DNA from: JAGSPQ01 sp038206395
GTDB lineage: Bacteria; Myxococcota; Myxococcia; Myxococcales; Myxococcaceae
Assembly (NCBI GenBank): GCA_038206395.1
Contig: JBBRAX010000036.1
Location: forward strand, 1 to 64,000
Length of the DNA: 64,000 nt
Reading direction: 5' to 3'
Below are positions 26,784 through 35,469 of the stretch, one piece after another. The notes beneath the pieces are model-generated. The model did not search any database. It was not told the origin of the DNA and was given only the letters and a program-made list of their open reading frames with translations. Position 1 is the first letter of the stretch, and each line of letters begins with the position of its first letter. Both the position numbers and the translations under genes were made by a program.

Positions 26784-26805
26784 GCGGGTCCCATGCGGGA
26801 CCCGC
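26784..26805. repeat. REP-like palindrome (9-bp perfect arms, ATGC loop)
   Basis: GCGGGTCCC, loop ATGC, GGGACCCGC: a perfect hairpin between the convergent agmatinase-type gene and a secreted-protein gene. The surrounding bases (CCTGCG before, CGG shortly after) match two palindromes inside the tandem repeat at 35.3 kb, which have the same ATGC loop. It has no T run, so it is a repeat family member more than a standard terminator, though it may protect mRNA ends. Confidence 0.7.
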
Positions 26806-26830
26806 TGAAACGGCTCTCTACTCGTCCCGG

Positions 26831-27496
26831 TTACTCGGCGTTCCAGTCGGAGGCGGGGAGCACTTTCCAGCCGGTGTCGACCTTGCCGGCCTTGAAGCGG
26901 ACGACGCGAATGGGCCACTCACGCGGGGTCTTCGCGGGGCCTTCCTTGCTGAGCACCGTCCAGCGGTGGATCTCGAGCGAGTACTTGCCCGAGGTGCCAG
27001 CCTTTGCGAGCAGCGGGCGCATCGGGTTCTTCGGGTGCCAATAGACTTCCTTGCCGACGCGCAGGGCGTAGGCGAGCACGGGGTGGGCCTTGAGCAGCGC
27101 GGCGGCCTTTTCACGGGTCGGCGCGAGCAGCTTCTCGGCTTCTTCCTTCGAGACCTCGACCATCTTGAGCTCGTCGCCCACGGACTCGGCGCCCATCATC
27201 TTCGTCAGCGCCTTGCGGCCCGCCTTGTCGAGGTCCGTCATCATGCCGACCGCGTGGCCGACGTCGGCCTCTTCGCGGCGCACCGGATCTTTCGCTTTGA
27301 GTTCCCAGTTCTCGAGCGAAAAAAGCTGGGCATTCATCGTCACGCCGCCGAGCAACAGGTCTTTGCCCGCCTCGTCGCCCTTGCCGGTGAGCGCGTTGAG
27401 GTACGTCTCGGCGGCCTTCTTCGCATCCTCGTCCTGCGCCAGCGCGGGCACGGGCACGGCGAGAAGCACAGCGACCGCGACGAAGATCTTTTTCAT
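26831..27496 (-). CDS. Secreted protein of unknown function
   Basis: The 221-residue protein has a clean signal peptide (MKKIFVAVAVLLAVPVPALA, cut before QDE). The mature part is Lys/Glu/Ala rich with YLNALTGKGDEAGKDLLL, EEAEKLLAPTREKAAALLKA and YWHPKNPMRPLLAK, ending in WPIRVVRFKAGKVDTGWKVL. No Cys residues or catalytic motif were seen. The fold hints at a SnoaL- or NTF2-like pattern but this is weak. It is head-to-head with the second HtrA gene, 29 bases apart. Confidence 0.7.
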   Translation of the reverse strand: MKKIFVAVAVLLAVPVPALAQDEDAKKAAETYLNALTGKGDEAGKDLLLGGVTMNAQLFSLENWELKAKDPVRREEADVGHAVGMMTDLDKAGRKALTKMMGAESVGDELKMVEVSKEEAEKLLAPTREKAAALLKAHPVLAYALRVGKEVYWHPKNPMRPLLAKAGTSGKYSLEIHRWTVLSKEGPAKTPREWPIRVVRFKAGKVDTGWKVLPASDWNAE

Positions 27497-27525
27497 GGGC
27501 CCCTTCTTAGTGGATTCTGCGCGCC

Positions 27526-28806
27526 ATGAACCACGCCCTTGTGCTTGTGCTGAGTCTGGCTACCGGAGATCTGGCGTCGCGCCGGGATCTGGTGGTCGAG
27601 GTCGTTCAAAAGACGTCTCCAGCGGTGGTCTACATCGGCACCGTTCAGCTGGTGGACGGCTTTCGGACGCGAAACCCCTTCCAGGAATTCTCGTACGGCG
27701 AAAGAGAAGAGAAGCGGGCCGTCGAAGGCCTGGGCAGCGGCGTGATCGTCGACGCTGCGGGCCTGATCGTCACCAACGAGCACGTCATCCGCGGCGCCTC
27801 CGAGATCCACGTCGTGCTCGCCGACGGCCGGCAGGTCGACGCCGAGGTGATCGGCTCGGACGCCGACAACGATCTCGCCGTGCTCAAGGTGACCGCGAAG
27901 GGCCCGCTGCCTTTCGCGAAGGTCGGTACGTCCAGCGACCTGATGATCGGCGAAAAGGTGATCGCCATCGGCTCGCCGTTCGGCCTCAAGAAGACCGTCA
28001 CCGTCGGCGTCGTCTCGGCGATCAACCGCAGCTTCAAGGCCGACGGCCGGACCTTCAACGACTTCATTCAGACGGACGCGTCGATCAACCCCGGCAACTC
28101 AGGCGGCCCGCTGCTGAACGTCGACGGCGAGGTGATCGGCATCAACTCGGCGATCTTCGCCAGCGCGCAGGGCATCGGCTTCGCGATCCCCGCCGACAAG
28201 GTGAAGCGCATCGTCAACGAGCTCACCGCGTTCGGGAAGATTCGCCCAGCGTGGATCGGCATCGACGTGCAGCCGATGACCGCCGAAATCCGCAAGCGCC
28301 TCGGCTGGTCGCGGGCCGACGGCGCGCTGGTCATCAACGTCGACCCCGGCAGCCCCGCCGAACAGGCCGGCCTTCAGCGCGGGGACATCGTCACGTCCGT
28401 TGGCGCGACGCAGGTTGAAGACGCCGAGGACTTCACCGTGCGCTTGAAGAGCTACCCGGTGAAGACGCCGCTGTCGCTCAGCGTCTTTCGCGGCGGGCAG
28501 ACCCTGTCGATAGCGGTCACTCCCGTCGAGTACCCGACCAAGCTGGCCGACGGCCTCGCGTGGGATCGCCTGGGGATGCGCATGAAGCCGGTGAAGGGTG
28601 GAATGGCGATCACCGCGGTTCGGCCAGGAACTGCGGCGGCACGCATCGGCCTCGAGCCGAACGATCTCGTCGTCCGGCTCAACAACCAGCCGCTGACCAC
28701 CGAGGCCGTCTTCCGCGAGCTGCTCATCGCCGCGCGGTCGAGCCGAAGCGTGCTCCTGCTCGTGCAGCGCGGCCGCCAGGGCTACTACCTGACCCTGCCC
28801 TTCTAA
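27526..28806 (+). CDS. Trypsin-like serine protease with two PDZ domains (HtrA type)
   Basis: The 426-residue protein has the HtrA triad His (IVTNEHVIRG), Asp (DADNDLAVLKV) and Ser (INPGNSGGPLLNV). PDZ 1 lies at about 240-335 (AWIGIDV, VDPGSPAEQAGLQRGD) and PDZ 2 at about 340-426 (VRPGTAAARIGLEPNDLVV). The N-terminus, MNHALVLVLSLATGDLA, is a short or weak export signal. It is a second, divergent HtrA paralogue in this window (the other ends at 17444), so the two may serve different clients. Confidence 0.9.
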   Translation: MNHALVLVLSLATGDLASRRDLVVEVVQKTSPAVVYIGTVQLVDGFRTRNPFQEFSYGEREEKRAVEGLGSGVIVDAAGLIVTNEHVIRGASEIHVVLADGRQVDAEVIGSDADNDLAVLKVTAKGPLPFAKVGTSSDLMIGEKVIAIGSPFGLKKTVTVGVVSAINRSFKADGRTFNDFIQTDASINPGNSGGPLLNVDGEVIGINSAIFASAQGIGFAIPADKVKRIVNELTAFGKIRPAWIGIDVQPMTAEIRKRLGWSRADGALVINVDPGSPAEQAGLQRGDIVTSVGATQVEDAEDFTVRLKSYPVKTPLSLSVFRGGQTLSIAVTPVEYPTKLADGLAWDRLGMRMKPVKGGMAITAVRPGTAAARIGLEPNDLVVRLNNQPLTTEAVFRELLIAARSSRSVLLLVQRGRQGYYLTLPF

Positions 28807-28816
28807 TTTAGAGTCG

Positions 28817-30025
28817 CTACTGGAAGGTGCCGATGAACGCGCGATCCATCGAGGTGGCCGACGGCCACAGCCGGCCGCCGACCGAGAAGACGCGCCCCTC
28901 GTAGATCGGCGCCTGGTGCACGTGCGATCGGGCGACGGGCAGCGCCGTGATGTCTGCAAAGCCGCTCAACGTGCCGTCGTCGAGGAAGCGCGCCTGCCGC
29001 ACGTGGTCGACGAAGTGCTCCTGCCCCTGCCCACCTTCGCCGCCGCCGACGACGAGCAGCGTGTTGCCCCACACCGACGCGCCCGCCGTCCACGGCGAGG
29101 TCGGCATGTCACCGACCACCTTCCAGCCGATGAGCGCGCCGTTGGTGTCGTGCACCGACTTCCACACCGGGCTCAGCGGCAGCTGCCCGGTGGTGAAGCC
29201 GGCGATGAGGAAGATGTGCCCGTCGTGGACCACGGCGGTGTGGTGGCTGCGCGGCACCGGCAACTTTCCGAGGGCCACCCACGGCCCCGGCACCCCATTC
29301 GCGTCGAGCTGGCTCACCAGCACGTCGTCCTTCGGCTGCTGCGCCGACCCGCCCATCAGGTACAGCTTGTTGTCGAGGACGACCGCCGTGCCGTGAAGCA
29401 CCGCCGAGCTGAGGCTCGGCCCGAAGGACCAGACGATCGTGCCATCAACCGGCGAGATCACCCCGACCAGCAGCTTGGCGCTGGCGAACTCGCCAGTCAT
29501 GTCCTTCGAGAGGCCGGCCATCAGGTAGATGTGGTTGCCGTTGATCACCTGCGCCGCGAAGGCCAGCGGCTGGGGCAGCACGCCGACGTCCGTCCACGGC
29601 TCGAGCCCGGTGGCGGTGACTTTCGCCCGGCGAACCTCGGTGTAGACGTCTTTCACATCGCCCATCACCGTCCGCACGCCGCCCACGACGTAGAGGTAAG
29701 GCACGCCGGCGACCTCGTGGACGAAGCTGGTGTGGTGGTCGACCGGCACCGGGTAGTGCGGCGGCTCGGCCCAGCTCAGCGTGCACGGCTCGTTGCGATC
29801 ACAGGGAAGACCGGCGTCGACCTTGCCGGAGTCGACGATCACCGTCCCAGCGTCGATCGGGCCCGCGTCGGCCATCGTGCCTGCATCGGTCGAGACGCCC
29901 GCGTCCTCGAGGATCACGCCCGCGTCCACGATCGGCGGCTGACCCGCGTCGGTCAAAGGCCTCGGAGCGCCACACGCCCCCGCGACCAGCGCGAGGACAA
30001 GCGGAAAGACAGTTCGGAAGTTCAT
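28817..30025 (-). CDS. Kelch-like beta-propeller lipoprotein with Asp-Ala-Gly repeats
   Basis: The 402-residue protein has a lipoprotein signal (FPLVLALVAGAC, lipobox Cys at about 18). It is followed by a stalk of seven or so D-A-G units (VDAGVILEDAG, STDAGTMADAGPIDAG), a style common in myxobacterial surface proteins. From residue 85 on, repeated units of the form ...YVVGG, YLMAGL, LYLMGGS, FLIAGFTTG, LLVVGGG and FSVGGRLW mark kelch-type blades. A surface sensor or adhesin is possible; the role is unknown. ATG 30025 opens the signal. Confidence 0.8.
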   Translation of the reverse strand: MNFRTVFPLVLALVAGACGAPRPLTDAGQPPIVDAGVILEDAGVSTDAGTMADAGPIDAGTVIVDSGKVDAGLPCDRNEPCTLSWAEPPHYPVPVDHHTSFVHEVAGVPYLYVVGGVRTVMGDVKDVYTEVRRAKVTATGLEPWTDVGVLPQPLAFAAQVINGNHIYLMAGLSKDMTGEFASAKLLVGVISPVDGTIVWSFGPSLSSAVLHGTAVVLDNKLYLMGGSAQQPKDDVLVSQLDANGVPGPWVALGKLPVPRSHHTAVVHDGHIFLIAGFTTGQLPLSPVWKSVHDTNGALIGWKVVGDMPTSPWTAGASVWGNTLLVVGGGEGGQGQEHFVDHVRQARFLDDGTLSGFADITALPVARSHVHQAPIYEGRVFSVGGRLWPSATSMDRAFIGTFQ

Positions 30026-30171
30026 CCCGGGCCGCCTGAGCAATGGCCGTACCAGTCACGTCTTCAGAGGGAAGCACCGGCCATCGACCCTCTGGCCGCC
30101 GCGCCATCGCCAGCTTCCTGTCAGCGGGTAATTAGTTCCGCGCTTGCCGATTTCACCCTACGGTTCAAGGC

Positions 30172-32001
30172 ATGGCGAACAAGAGGTACCAGGCCCTGGG
30201 CCCCCTGCTGGCCGGTGAAGGCTCCCGCGCATTCATCGGGCTGGAAATTTCCAAAGACGGGCGCGCGGATCCTGTCGTGCTGGTCTGGGTCCCCGAAGGC
30301 ACCGAGAAGGACGCCGCGCTGTTGTCGCGCATCCGGAAGGAAACCGAGCACGCCTCACAGCTCGACCACCCGAACATCGTGCGCGTGCATGGCTTTGCTG
30401 CGCTGGAAGAAGGTTTCGCCCGCGTCGTCGAGTTCGCCGACGGCGAGTCGCTGCGGAAGCTGCTCGACAACGCGCACAAGCTGCCTGCGCCGTTCGCCGC
30501 GAAGATCATCTGCGACGCCGCGCTGGGCGTTCACTACGCGCACATGGCGGGCAATGACGACGGCTCGCCGCTGGTGCATGGCGACGTCCGCCCCGAGACG
30601 CTCCTCCTCTCGTTCAATGGGTCGGTGAAGGTGACGGGGTACGGGGCGCTGGCCTTTGCGCCGCGCGAGATTGGCGGTCAGCGGGTGAAGGGCCGACGCG
30701 TGCACACGGCGCCAGAGCAGATCATCGGAGGCCGCGAGGCGTACTCGATTCAGACGGACGTCTACCTGCTGGGCCTCGCGCTGTACGAGTGCCTGACGGG
30801 CGTGGTGCCCTTCGCCGATCAAAACGACTTCTTCGATCAAGCGGTGCTGACGCTGCCGCTGACGCCGCCTCCGCCGGGCGAGGTGCCCGAGGCGCTCGAG
30901 AAGATTCTGCAGAAGGCCTGCGCGAAGAAGATGCCCGAACGCTTCGCCACGCCGCTGTTGCTGCGCGAAGAGATCGAGCGCGCGATGGGGCCGCTGCCGA
31001 GCAACGACGAGCTCGCCACCTTCCTCAAGACCTACTTCCCCGACAGCGACAAGATCCGCGCGGCCCGCCGCCAGGCCATCGACGCCGGTGTCGCCGACTA
31101 CGCGCGCAAGGTGTGGGCCGACAAGAAGATGGAGCCCGTCTTCACCCCCGCGGGCGGCACCCCGCTGCTGCCGCCGGTGAAGACGCCGATGGCCACCCCG
31201 GCGGTGACCATGGCGGCCGCGCCTGCTGCTCCGAAGCCCGTCGCGCCGCCGCCCCAGCGCCCGATGGCGATCGACACGTCGGTGTCATCGGGCTCGCTGT
31301 CCGCTGTCGAGCCGCCGCCGCGTTCGCGCACCTTCACCATCGCCGGCGTCGTCGCGGCCGTGGTGATCGGCGCGATCTATTTCGCGATCAACACTGCCAA
31401 CACGCCGATTCAGAAGGCGAAGCCTCTCGAAGAGACGAAGCCTTCCACCATCGTCCCCGCGGTGGCTGAAGTGCCGATCGCGGTGTTCGACGCCGGCACG
31501 CCCGAGCCCGTGGTGGTCGACGCGGGCCTGCCCGAGCCGGTGGTCGTCGTCGCGCCGCCGCCCGCCGTCGTCGACGCGGGCCCCGTGGTGCCCGAGCTGG
31601 CGCTGGTAACGATCGACGTGGATCCGAACGTCGAGCTCACCGTCGACGGCAAGGTCGTCGGCCGCACCCCGTGGACGGGACGCATCGCCCCGGGCCGCAA
31701 GGTCTTCCAGATGATGAACAAAGAGCTGGGGATCAAGACGGCGCGCGCGATCACGATCACCGCAGGCGAGAAGAACGACGAGAAGTTCAAGCTGAACCAG
31801 GGCTTCGTCACGCTCAGCGCCCCCGACGGCGCGCAGGTGTTCATCAACGAACGCCGCATCGGCTCGGCCCCCATTCGCGGAGAGATCCGCGTCTACGAAG
31901 GCTCGAACCGCATCACGGTGACCGTCGGCAAGGCGAGGTGGAATGAGCAGTTCAACCTCGCCGCAGGTCAGCGCATCAACTTCAACGTCCAGATGCAGTA
32001 G
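30172..32001 (+). CDS. Ser/Thr kinase-like protein, probable pseudokinase, with PEGA domains
   Basis: The 609-residue protein has a kinase fold at 1-290, a Pro-rich juxtamembrane region, one transmembrane helix (about 387-408, TIAGVVAAVVIGAIYFAI), a Val/Pro/Asp linker and two PEGA domains (about 477-530, 540-605). The fold is recognisable (HPNIVRVHG; DVYLLGLALYECLTGVVPF) but key residues are altered: strand 3 reads VVLVWV with no Lys, the catalytic loop is HGDVRPETLLL instead of HRDxKPxN (Asp138 kept), and DFG is replaced by TGYG. Loss of the ATP-binding Lys and metal-binding Asp argues for a signalling pseudokinase. The end overlaps the convergent MshEN gene by 20 bases. Confidence 0.87.
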   Translation: MANKRYQALGPLLAGEGSRAFIGLEISKDGRADPVVLVWVPEGTEKDAALLSRIRKETEHASQLDHPNIVRVHGFAALEEGFARVVEFADGESLRKLLDNAHKLPAPFAAKIICDAALGVHYAHMAGNDDGSPLVHGDVRPETLLLSFNGSVKVTGYGALAFAPREIGGQRVKGRRVHTAPEQIIGGREAYSIQTDVYLLGLALYECLTGVVPFADQNDFFDQAVLTLPLTPPPPGEVPEALEKILQKACAKKMPERFATPLLLREEIERAMGPLPSNDELATFLKTYFPDSDKIRAARRQAIDAGVADYARKVWADKKMEPVFTPAGGTPLLPPVKTPMATPAVTMAAAPAAPKPVAPPPQRPMAIDTSVSSGSLSAVEPPPRSRTFTIAGVVAAVVIGAIYFAINTANTPIQKAKPLEETKPSTIVPAVAEVPIAVFDAGTPEPVVVDAGLPEPVVVVAPPPAVVDAGPVVPELALVTIDVDPNVELTVDGKVVGRTPWTGRIAPGRKVFQMMNKELGIKTARAITITAGEKNDEKFKLNQGFVTLSAPDGAQVFINERRIGSAPIRGEIRVYEGSNRITVTVGKARWNEQFNLAAGQRINFNVQMQ

Positions 32002-33175
32002 CCACCGCCGCTTTGCGGCGCGCGATCAGCGTCTCGTAGCTGCGCGCCACGCTCTGCGAAAGAATCAGCAGCTCGCCGATGTCGGGCGGCGTGAGCTCGT
32101 CGGCGCCCTGGTCGACGTACAGCACGTGCACCGGCTTCGCGCGCACGAGCAGCGGCATCATCACCGCAGTGGTGGGGAAGCCCCCGCCCAGCAGCTTGTA
32201 GAAGACGGCGGTGCCGGGGCCGCGCTTCATCGACCCGACGTAGTGCGAGCGCGAGTCGCGAACGAGGCGGAAGGAGCTCGGCTCTTTCAACGACACCCCG
32301 ATGCGGCGCACCGCCTTCTCGCGAACGCCCTGCCCCGCGCCGTGCCAGCCGGTGAGCATGTCGCCGTGCACCGACAGCAGCAGCGCGCGGCGGAACTTGC
32401 TGACGGCGAACCGCAGAATCGTGCGGGCGATGTCTTCACGATCGCCCGACTTCGAGAGCAGCGCCTGGGCCTCGGCGAAGTGCAGCGGCGTCAGCGGCGG
32501 CTCGGAGCTCGCCGTGGGCAGCGAGATCTTGCCGATCGGCTCGATGATGCGCGGTCGCGGGCCCGAAGGTCCCGGCTCGTCGACGACCTCGATCATCTCG
32601 AGCGTCTCTTCGTCCTCGTCGCTGGCGGCCTTCGCGTAGAGCTGGGCGAAGTCGTCTTCGTTGATCAGATCCTTCACTTCAGAAGGCGTCGGGCCTTCGG
32701 GCTTCACGCGTACCGACGGCCGAATCGAGTTGAGGTCGATTGGGCGCAACGGGCGAAACGCCTTGAAGTGCTTTCGCAGCAGCTGGTTGAGGCGGAACTC
32801 AGGCACGACGACGGGCACCACGCGCTTGCCGACCTTGAAGCCGAGCTCGTCGATCGCAGTCAGCTGAGTCGGGTCGATCAACGCGACGGTGAGCCGGGTC
32901 GCGTCGATGCGCATCGGCACGAGGTCGTGATCGTCGAGGAACTTCGCATCGGCCACCGCCAGCGCCTGCGGATCCGGGTTCATCTCACCCGAGGCGAACG
33001 CGATGTTGTGGCGTTTGCCCAACGTGCGGGCGAGATCCTTCTCGCCGAGAAATCCGAGCTCGACGAGGTTGGTGCCGAGGCGGCCACCGTGGACGACCTG
33101 CGCTTCGAGCGCCTCTTCGAGCTGTGAGGCCTCGACGAGCTTCTCTTCCAGCAGCATTTCGCCAAGGCGCGACAC
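31982..33175 (-). CDS. MshEN-domain protein (GspE N-terminal type) with GAF-like C-terminus
   Basis: The 397-residue protein opens with an MshEN/T2SSE_N module (RLGEMLLEEKLVEASQLEEAL, RLGTNLVELGFLGEKDLARTL; DLVPMRIDATRLTVALIDP), known as a cyclic-di-GMP-binding unit in type II secretion and pilus ATPases. No ATPase domain follows. After an acidic linker (DEDEETLEMIEVVDEP), residues 240-397 look like a GAF-like sensor (RALLLSVHGDMLTGWHGAGQG, FYKLLGGGFPTTAVMMPLLVR, VLYVDQG). It is probably a stand-alone c-di-GMP effector; a paralogue lies at 50764. Confidence 0.78.
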   Translation of the reverse strand: MSRLGEMLLEEKLVEASQLEEALEAQVVHGGRLGTNLVELGFLGEKDLARTLGKRHNIAFASGEMNPDPQALAVADAKFLDDHDLVPMRIDATRLTVALIDPTQLTAIDELGFKVGKRVVPVVVPEFRLNQLLRKHFKAFRPLRPIDLNSIRPSVRVKPEGPTPSEVKDLINEDDFAQLYAKAASDEDEETLEMIEVVDEPGPSGPRPRIIEPIGKISLPTASSEPPLTPLHFAEAQALLSKSGDREDIARTILRFAVSKFRRALLLSVHGDMLTGWHGAGQGVREKAVRRIGVSLKEPSSFRLVRDSRSHYVGSMKRGPGTAVFYKLLGGGFPTTAVMMPLLVRAKPVHVLYVDQGADELTPPDIGELLILSQSVARSYETLIARRKAAVATASGR

Positions 33176-33194
33176 GGTGAGGAAAAAGCTTATC

Positions 33195-33575
33195 TCACAG
33201 CGGATCGTGCGGGTGGTGGCTGAAGGCGACGTGGTTCCCCGCGGGGTCGTCGACGTACACCGTCCACCGCGTCTCTTTCACGATCGGAATTTTCCGGTGG
33301 TTCAGGTCGGAGATCAGGGCTGCCCGTTCAGCCGCGTGGATCTTCAAAGCGATCATCGCGGGCCCGAATTCGCGGCCTTCTTCCACGGCGAGGAACCCAC
33401 CTGCTGGGTCGGCGGTGCGGGTCAGGCTCAGCCAGACACTTCGCAGGCTGCCGTCTGGGTGAAGGTGCCGGGCGAGCTCCTTGAGGCCCAGGCCGTCGCG
33501 GTAGAAGGCCGTGACCGCTTCGACACCCGCCGCGTGCGCGTGGACAGCGAGGTGGTGGATGCCCAGTGATCGCAT
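33195..33575 (-). CDS. VOC-family (glyoxalase/dioxygenase fold) protein
   Basis: The 126-residue protein has two beta-alpha-beta-beta-beta halves typical of VOC proteins: IHHLAVHAHAAGVEAVTAFY then RDGLGLKEL, and ERAALISDLNHRKIPIV with VYVDDPAGNHVAFSHH. Metal ligands could be His in the first strand (IHHLAV) and late His/Glu positions, but the activity is not assignable. It is divergent from the response regulator, 35 bases apart. Confidence 0.8.
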   Translation of the reverse strand: MRSLGIHHLAVHAHAAGVEAVTAFYRDGLGLKELARHLHPDGSLRSVWLSLTRTADPAGGFLAVEEGREFGPAMIALKIHAAERAALISDLNHRKIPIVKETRWTVYVDDPAGNHVAFSHHPHDPL

Positions 33576-33610
33576 TGGGGCCGATGGTAGTGTCGGCGCG
33601 CGGAAACGCC

Positions 33611-34873
33611 ATGGCGACGCTGCTGATCATCGAGGACAACTTCGAGCTCGCCACCCTGCTGCAGGCGGCCGCCGAGGCGCGCGGGCACGTCGCCAAAGCG
33701 GTGCACACCGGCCGGGCCGCGGTCGACGCCGTCGAGAAGCAGAAGCCCGACCTCGCCATCTGCGACTTGATGCTGCCCGACCTCGAGGGCGACGCGCTGC
33801 TGGGCGAGCTGCGCACCCTGAAGATCCCCACCATCGTGATGAGCGGCGTCTACCGCGGCGACAAGTACGCCCGGGCCGTTCGCGAGCTGCACGGGGTGAT
33901 CGCTTTCTTCGAGAAGCCGTTTCCGCTCAACGACCTGCTGCTGTGCGTCGAGGCGATCTGCGGGCCAGCTCCCGTGATTCCGTTCGAGCCGCCGCAGGAA
34001 GAAGAGCTGACGGGCGACGTGGTGGTGGTCGAGCCACCCGCACACGAACCGAAAGGCCTGCTGCCGCTGGAAGAGTGGGAAAAGATCTGGCGCAAGGGCA
34101 CCACGCCCGCGGTGAAGCCCGCCGCCAAACGCACCCTGCCCCGCGCCGGCTCACTGAAGGACACGTCGGTGCCGCGGCTGTTGAACGCCTTCTTCCAGGG
34201 CCAGCACAGTGGCGAGCTGGTGGTGCACCGCGCACCCGCGATCAAGGTGGTGAGCTTCGAGGCGGGCCAGCCGGTGTACGCGGCCAGCAACCTCGCCCAC
34301 GAACGCTTCGCCCGCTTCGTCGCGCGCAAGGGCTTGCTGCCACCCGGTGACCTCGACGCGGTGGCGCAGCTGGCGCGCGAAGAAGGCCTTCGCACCGGCA
34401 TCGCGATGGTGCGCCTGGGGGTGCTCACCGAGGCCCAACGCATCGAGCTGCTCGAGCAGCAGATTCGCGAGATCATCTGGTCGACCTTCACGTGGGCCGA
34501 CGGCGAGTACAGCTTCACCCGAGGCAAGGCGCTCAAGGCCGACGTCGCCCGCCTGCAGGTCTTCCCCGGTCAGCTGATCCTCGAAGGTTGCCTGCGCGAG
34601 TTCCTGGTCGCCCTGCGCACCCGACTGCCCGGCAAGCGCGTGCTGTCTCCCGTCGCCGACCCACCCTACGCGCTCGAGCGCTTCCGCTTCACCAACGAGC
34701 AGGCGCAGCTGATCGCTTTTGCCGACGGGACGAAGAGCGTCGAAGACCTGAAGTCGCTCACCGATTTGAGTGAGCGCGACGCGTTGGCGGTGCTCTTCGC
34801 GCTCGAGCAGCTCGGCTTTCTCGAAGAGCGCAAAGAGTCGACGCGCTCCAAACGCGTCAGCTTTGGGTTCTAG
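33611..34873 (+). CDS. Response regulator with DUF4388 (PATAN) domain
   Basis: The 420-residue protein has a receiver at 1-120 with the acidic pocket (IIEDN), phospho-acceptor Asp52 in ICDLMLPD and Lys in FFEKPFPL. A linker leads to DUF4388/PATAN at about 190-290 (DTSVPRLLNAFFQGQHSGEL, PVYAASNLAHERFARFVARK), followed by a winged-helix-like end (SVEDLKSLTDLSERDALAVL). DUF4388 mediates protein contacts in delta-proteobacterial signalling. There is no DNA-binding motif of classical type. ATG 33611 opens the receiver. Confidence 0.87.
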   Translation: MATLLIIEDNFELATLLQAAAEARGHVAKAVHTGRAAVDAVEKQKPDLAICDLMLPDLEGDALLGELRTLKIPTIVMSGVYRGDKYARAVRELHGVIAFFEKPFPLNDLLLCVEAICGPAPVIPFEPPQEEELTGDVVVVEPPAHEPKGLLPLEEWEKIWRKGTTPAVKPAAKRTLPRAGSLKDTSVPRLLNAFFQGQHSGELVVHRAPAIKVVSFEAGQPVYAASNLAHERFARFVARKGLLPPGDLDAVAQLAREEGLRTGIAMVRLGVLTEAQRIELLEQQIREIIWSTFTWADGEYSFTRGKALKADVARLQVFPGQLILEGCLREFLVALRTRLPGKRVLSPVADPPYALERFRFTNEQAQLIAFADGTKSVEDLKSLTDLSERDALAVLFALEQLGFLEERKESTRSKRVSFGF

Positions 34874-35046
34874 CCTTCAACTTTGTTCGCCTTATATTTC
34901 AGCATGTTACCCGTGCAATTCAAATAATTTGACGGGTGGCGGTGGAATTCGTCGCGAGAAACGCATACATCGTATCCCAACCAGCCTGCGGGCTGGGTGC
35001 CGCCCCAAATTTTTTGTCGGCGGTTTAACGAAAGAGCAAAGAGTAA
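34874..35046 (+). promoter_or_regulatory. AT-rich promoter/leader of the cold-shock gene
   Basis: This 173-base stretch is clearly richer in A/T than its surroundings. It contains hairpins at 34981-34996 (CCAGCC tgcg GGCTGG) and 34999-35024 (GCCGCC and GGCGGT around a loop with a T run) just before a weak AAAGAG ribosome site. A long structured leader fits the temperature-sensing 5' UTRs of cspA-type genes. A promoter is likely in 34880-34935 but no single -35/-10 pair stands out. Confidence 0.5.
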
Positions 35047-35253
35047 ATGGCTACTGGTACTGTGAAGTGGTTCAACGATGCGAAGGGCTTTGGTTTCATC
35101 TCGCAGGAAGGCGGCGGTGAGGACGTGTTCTGCCACCACACTGCGATTCAGGCGGATGGATTCCGCACCCTGGCCGAAGGCCAGAAGGTGGAGTTCGACG
35201 TCAACAAGGGCCCCAAGGGCCTCCAGGCGGCGAACGTCCGTCCGGTGAGCTGA
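35047..35253 (+). CDS. cspA: Cold-shock protein
   Basis: The 68-residue single OB-fold protein has both RNA-binding motifs: KGFGFI (RNP1) and EDVFCHH (RNP2, with Cys-His in place of the usual Val-His). It starts MATGTVKWFNDA and ends NVRPVS, as in the family. It binds single-stranded RNA and melts secondary structure. It is monocistronic: leader upstream, terminator at 35275. Confidence 0.95.
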   Translation: MATGTVKWFNDAKGFGFISQEGGGEDVFCHHTAIQADGFRTLAEGQKVEFDVNKGPKGLQAANVRPVS

Positions 35254-35274
35254 AGTTTAACCACTTCTCTCTGT

Positions 35275-35318
35275 AAAGCGGCTCGCTCCTCTTCAAAGGA
35301 GCGGGCCGTTTCCTTTTC
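35275..35318 (+). terminator. Intrinsic terminator of the cold-shock gene
   Basis: Arms CGGCTCGCTCCT (35279-35290) and AGGAGCGGGCCG (35297-35308) pair over 12 bases with one G-U wobble around a 6-base loop, followed by the T-rich run TTTCCTTTTCC. It lies 22 bases after the stop. Confidence 0.88.
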
Positions 35319-35322
35319 CTGG

Positions 35323-35468
35323 GGCCGGGTTGACGGGCCGTCGACTCACCTGCGTGCCCCATGCGGGGCCCGCAAAGCGGTTCGCCTCATGCGGCCGGGT
35401 TGATGGGCCGTCGACTCACCTGCGTGCCCCATGCGGGGCCCGCAAAGCGGTTCGCCTCATGCGGCCGG
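35323..35468. repeat. Tandem repeat, two 70-bp units, each with an ATGC-loop palindrome
   Basis: Units at 35323-35392 and 35393-35462 differ at one position (35334 C against 35404 T); six bases of a third unit follow. Each holds a hairpin with arms around ATGC (35352-35373 and 35422-35443; one mismatch per stem) that matches the palindrome at 26784. The array fills the gap between the cspA terminator and the desaturase stop and encodes nothing recognisable. Confidence 0.9.
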
Positions 35469-35469
35469 C

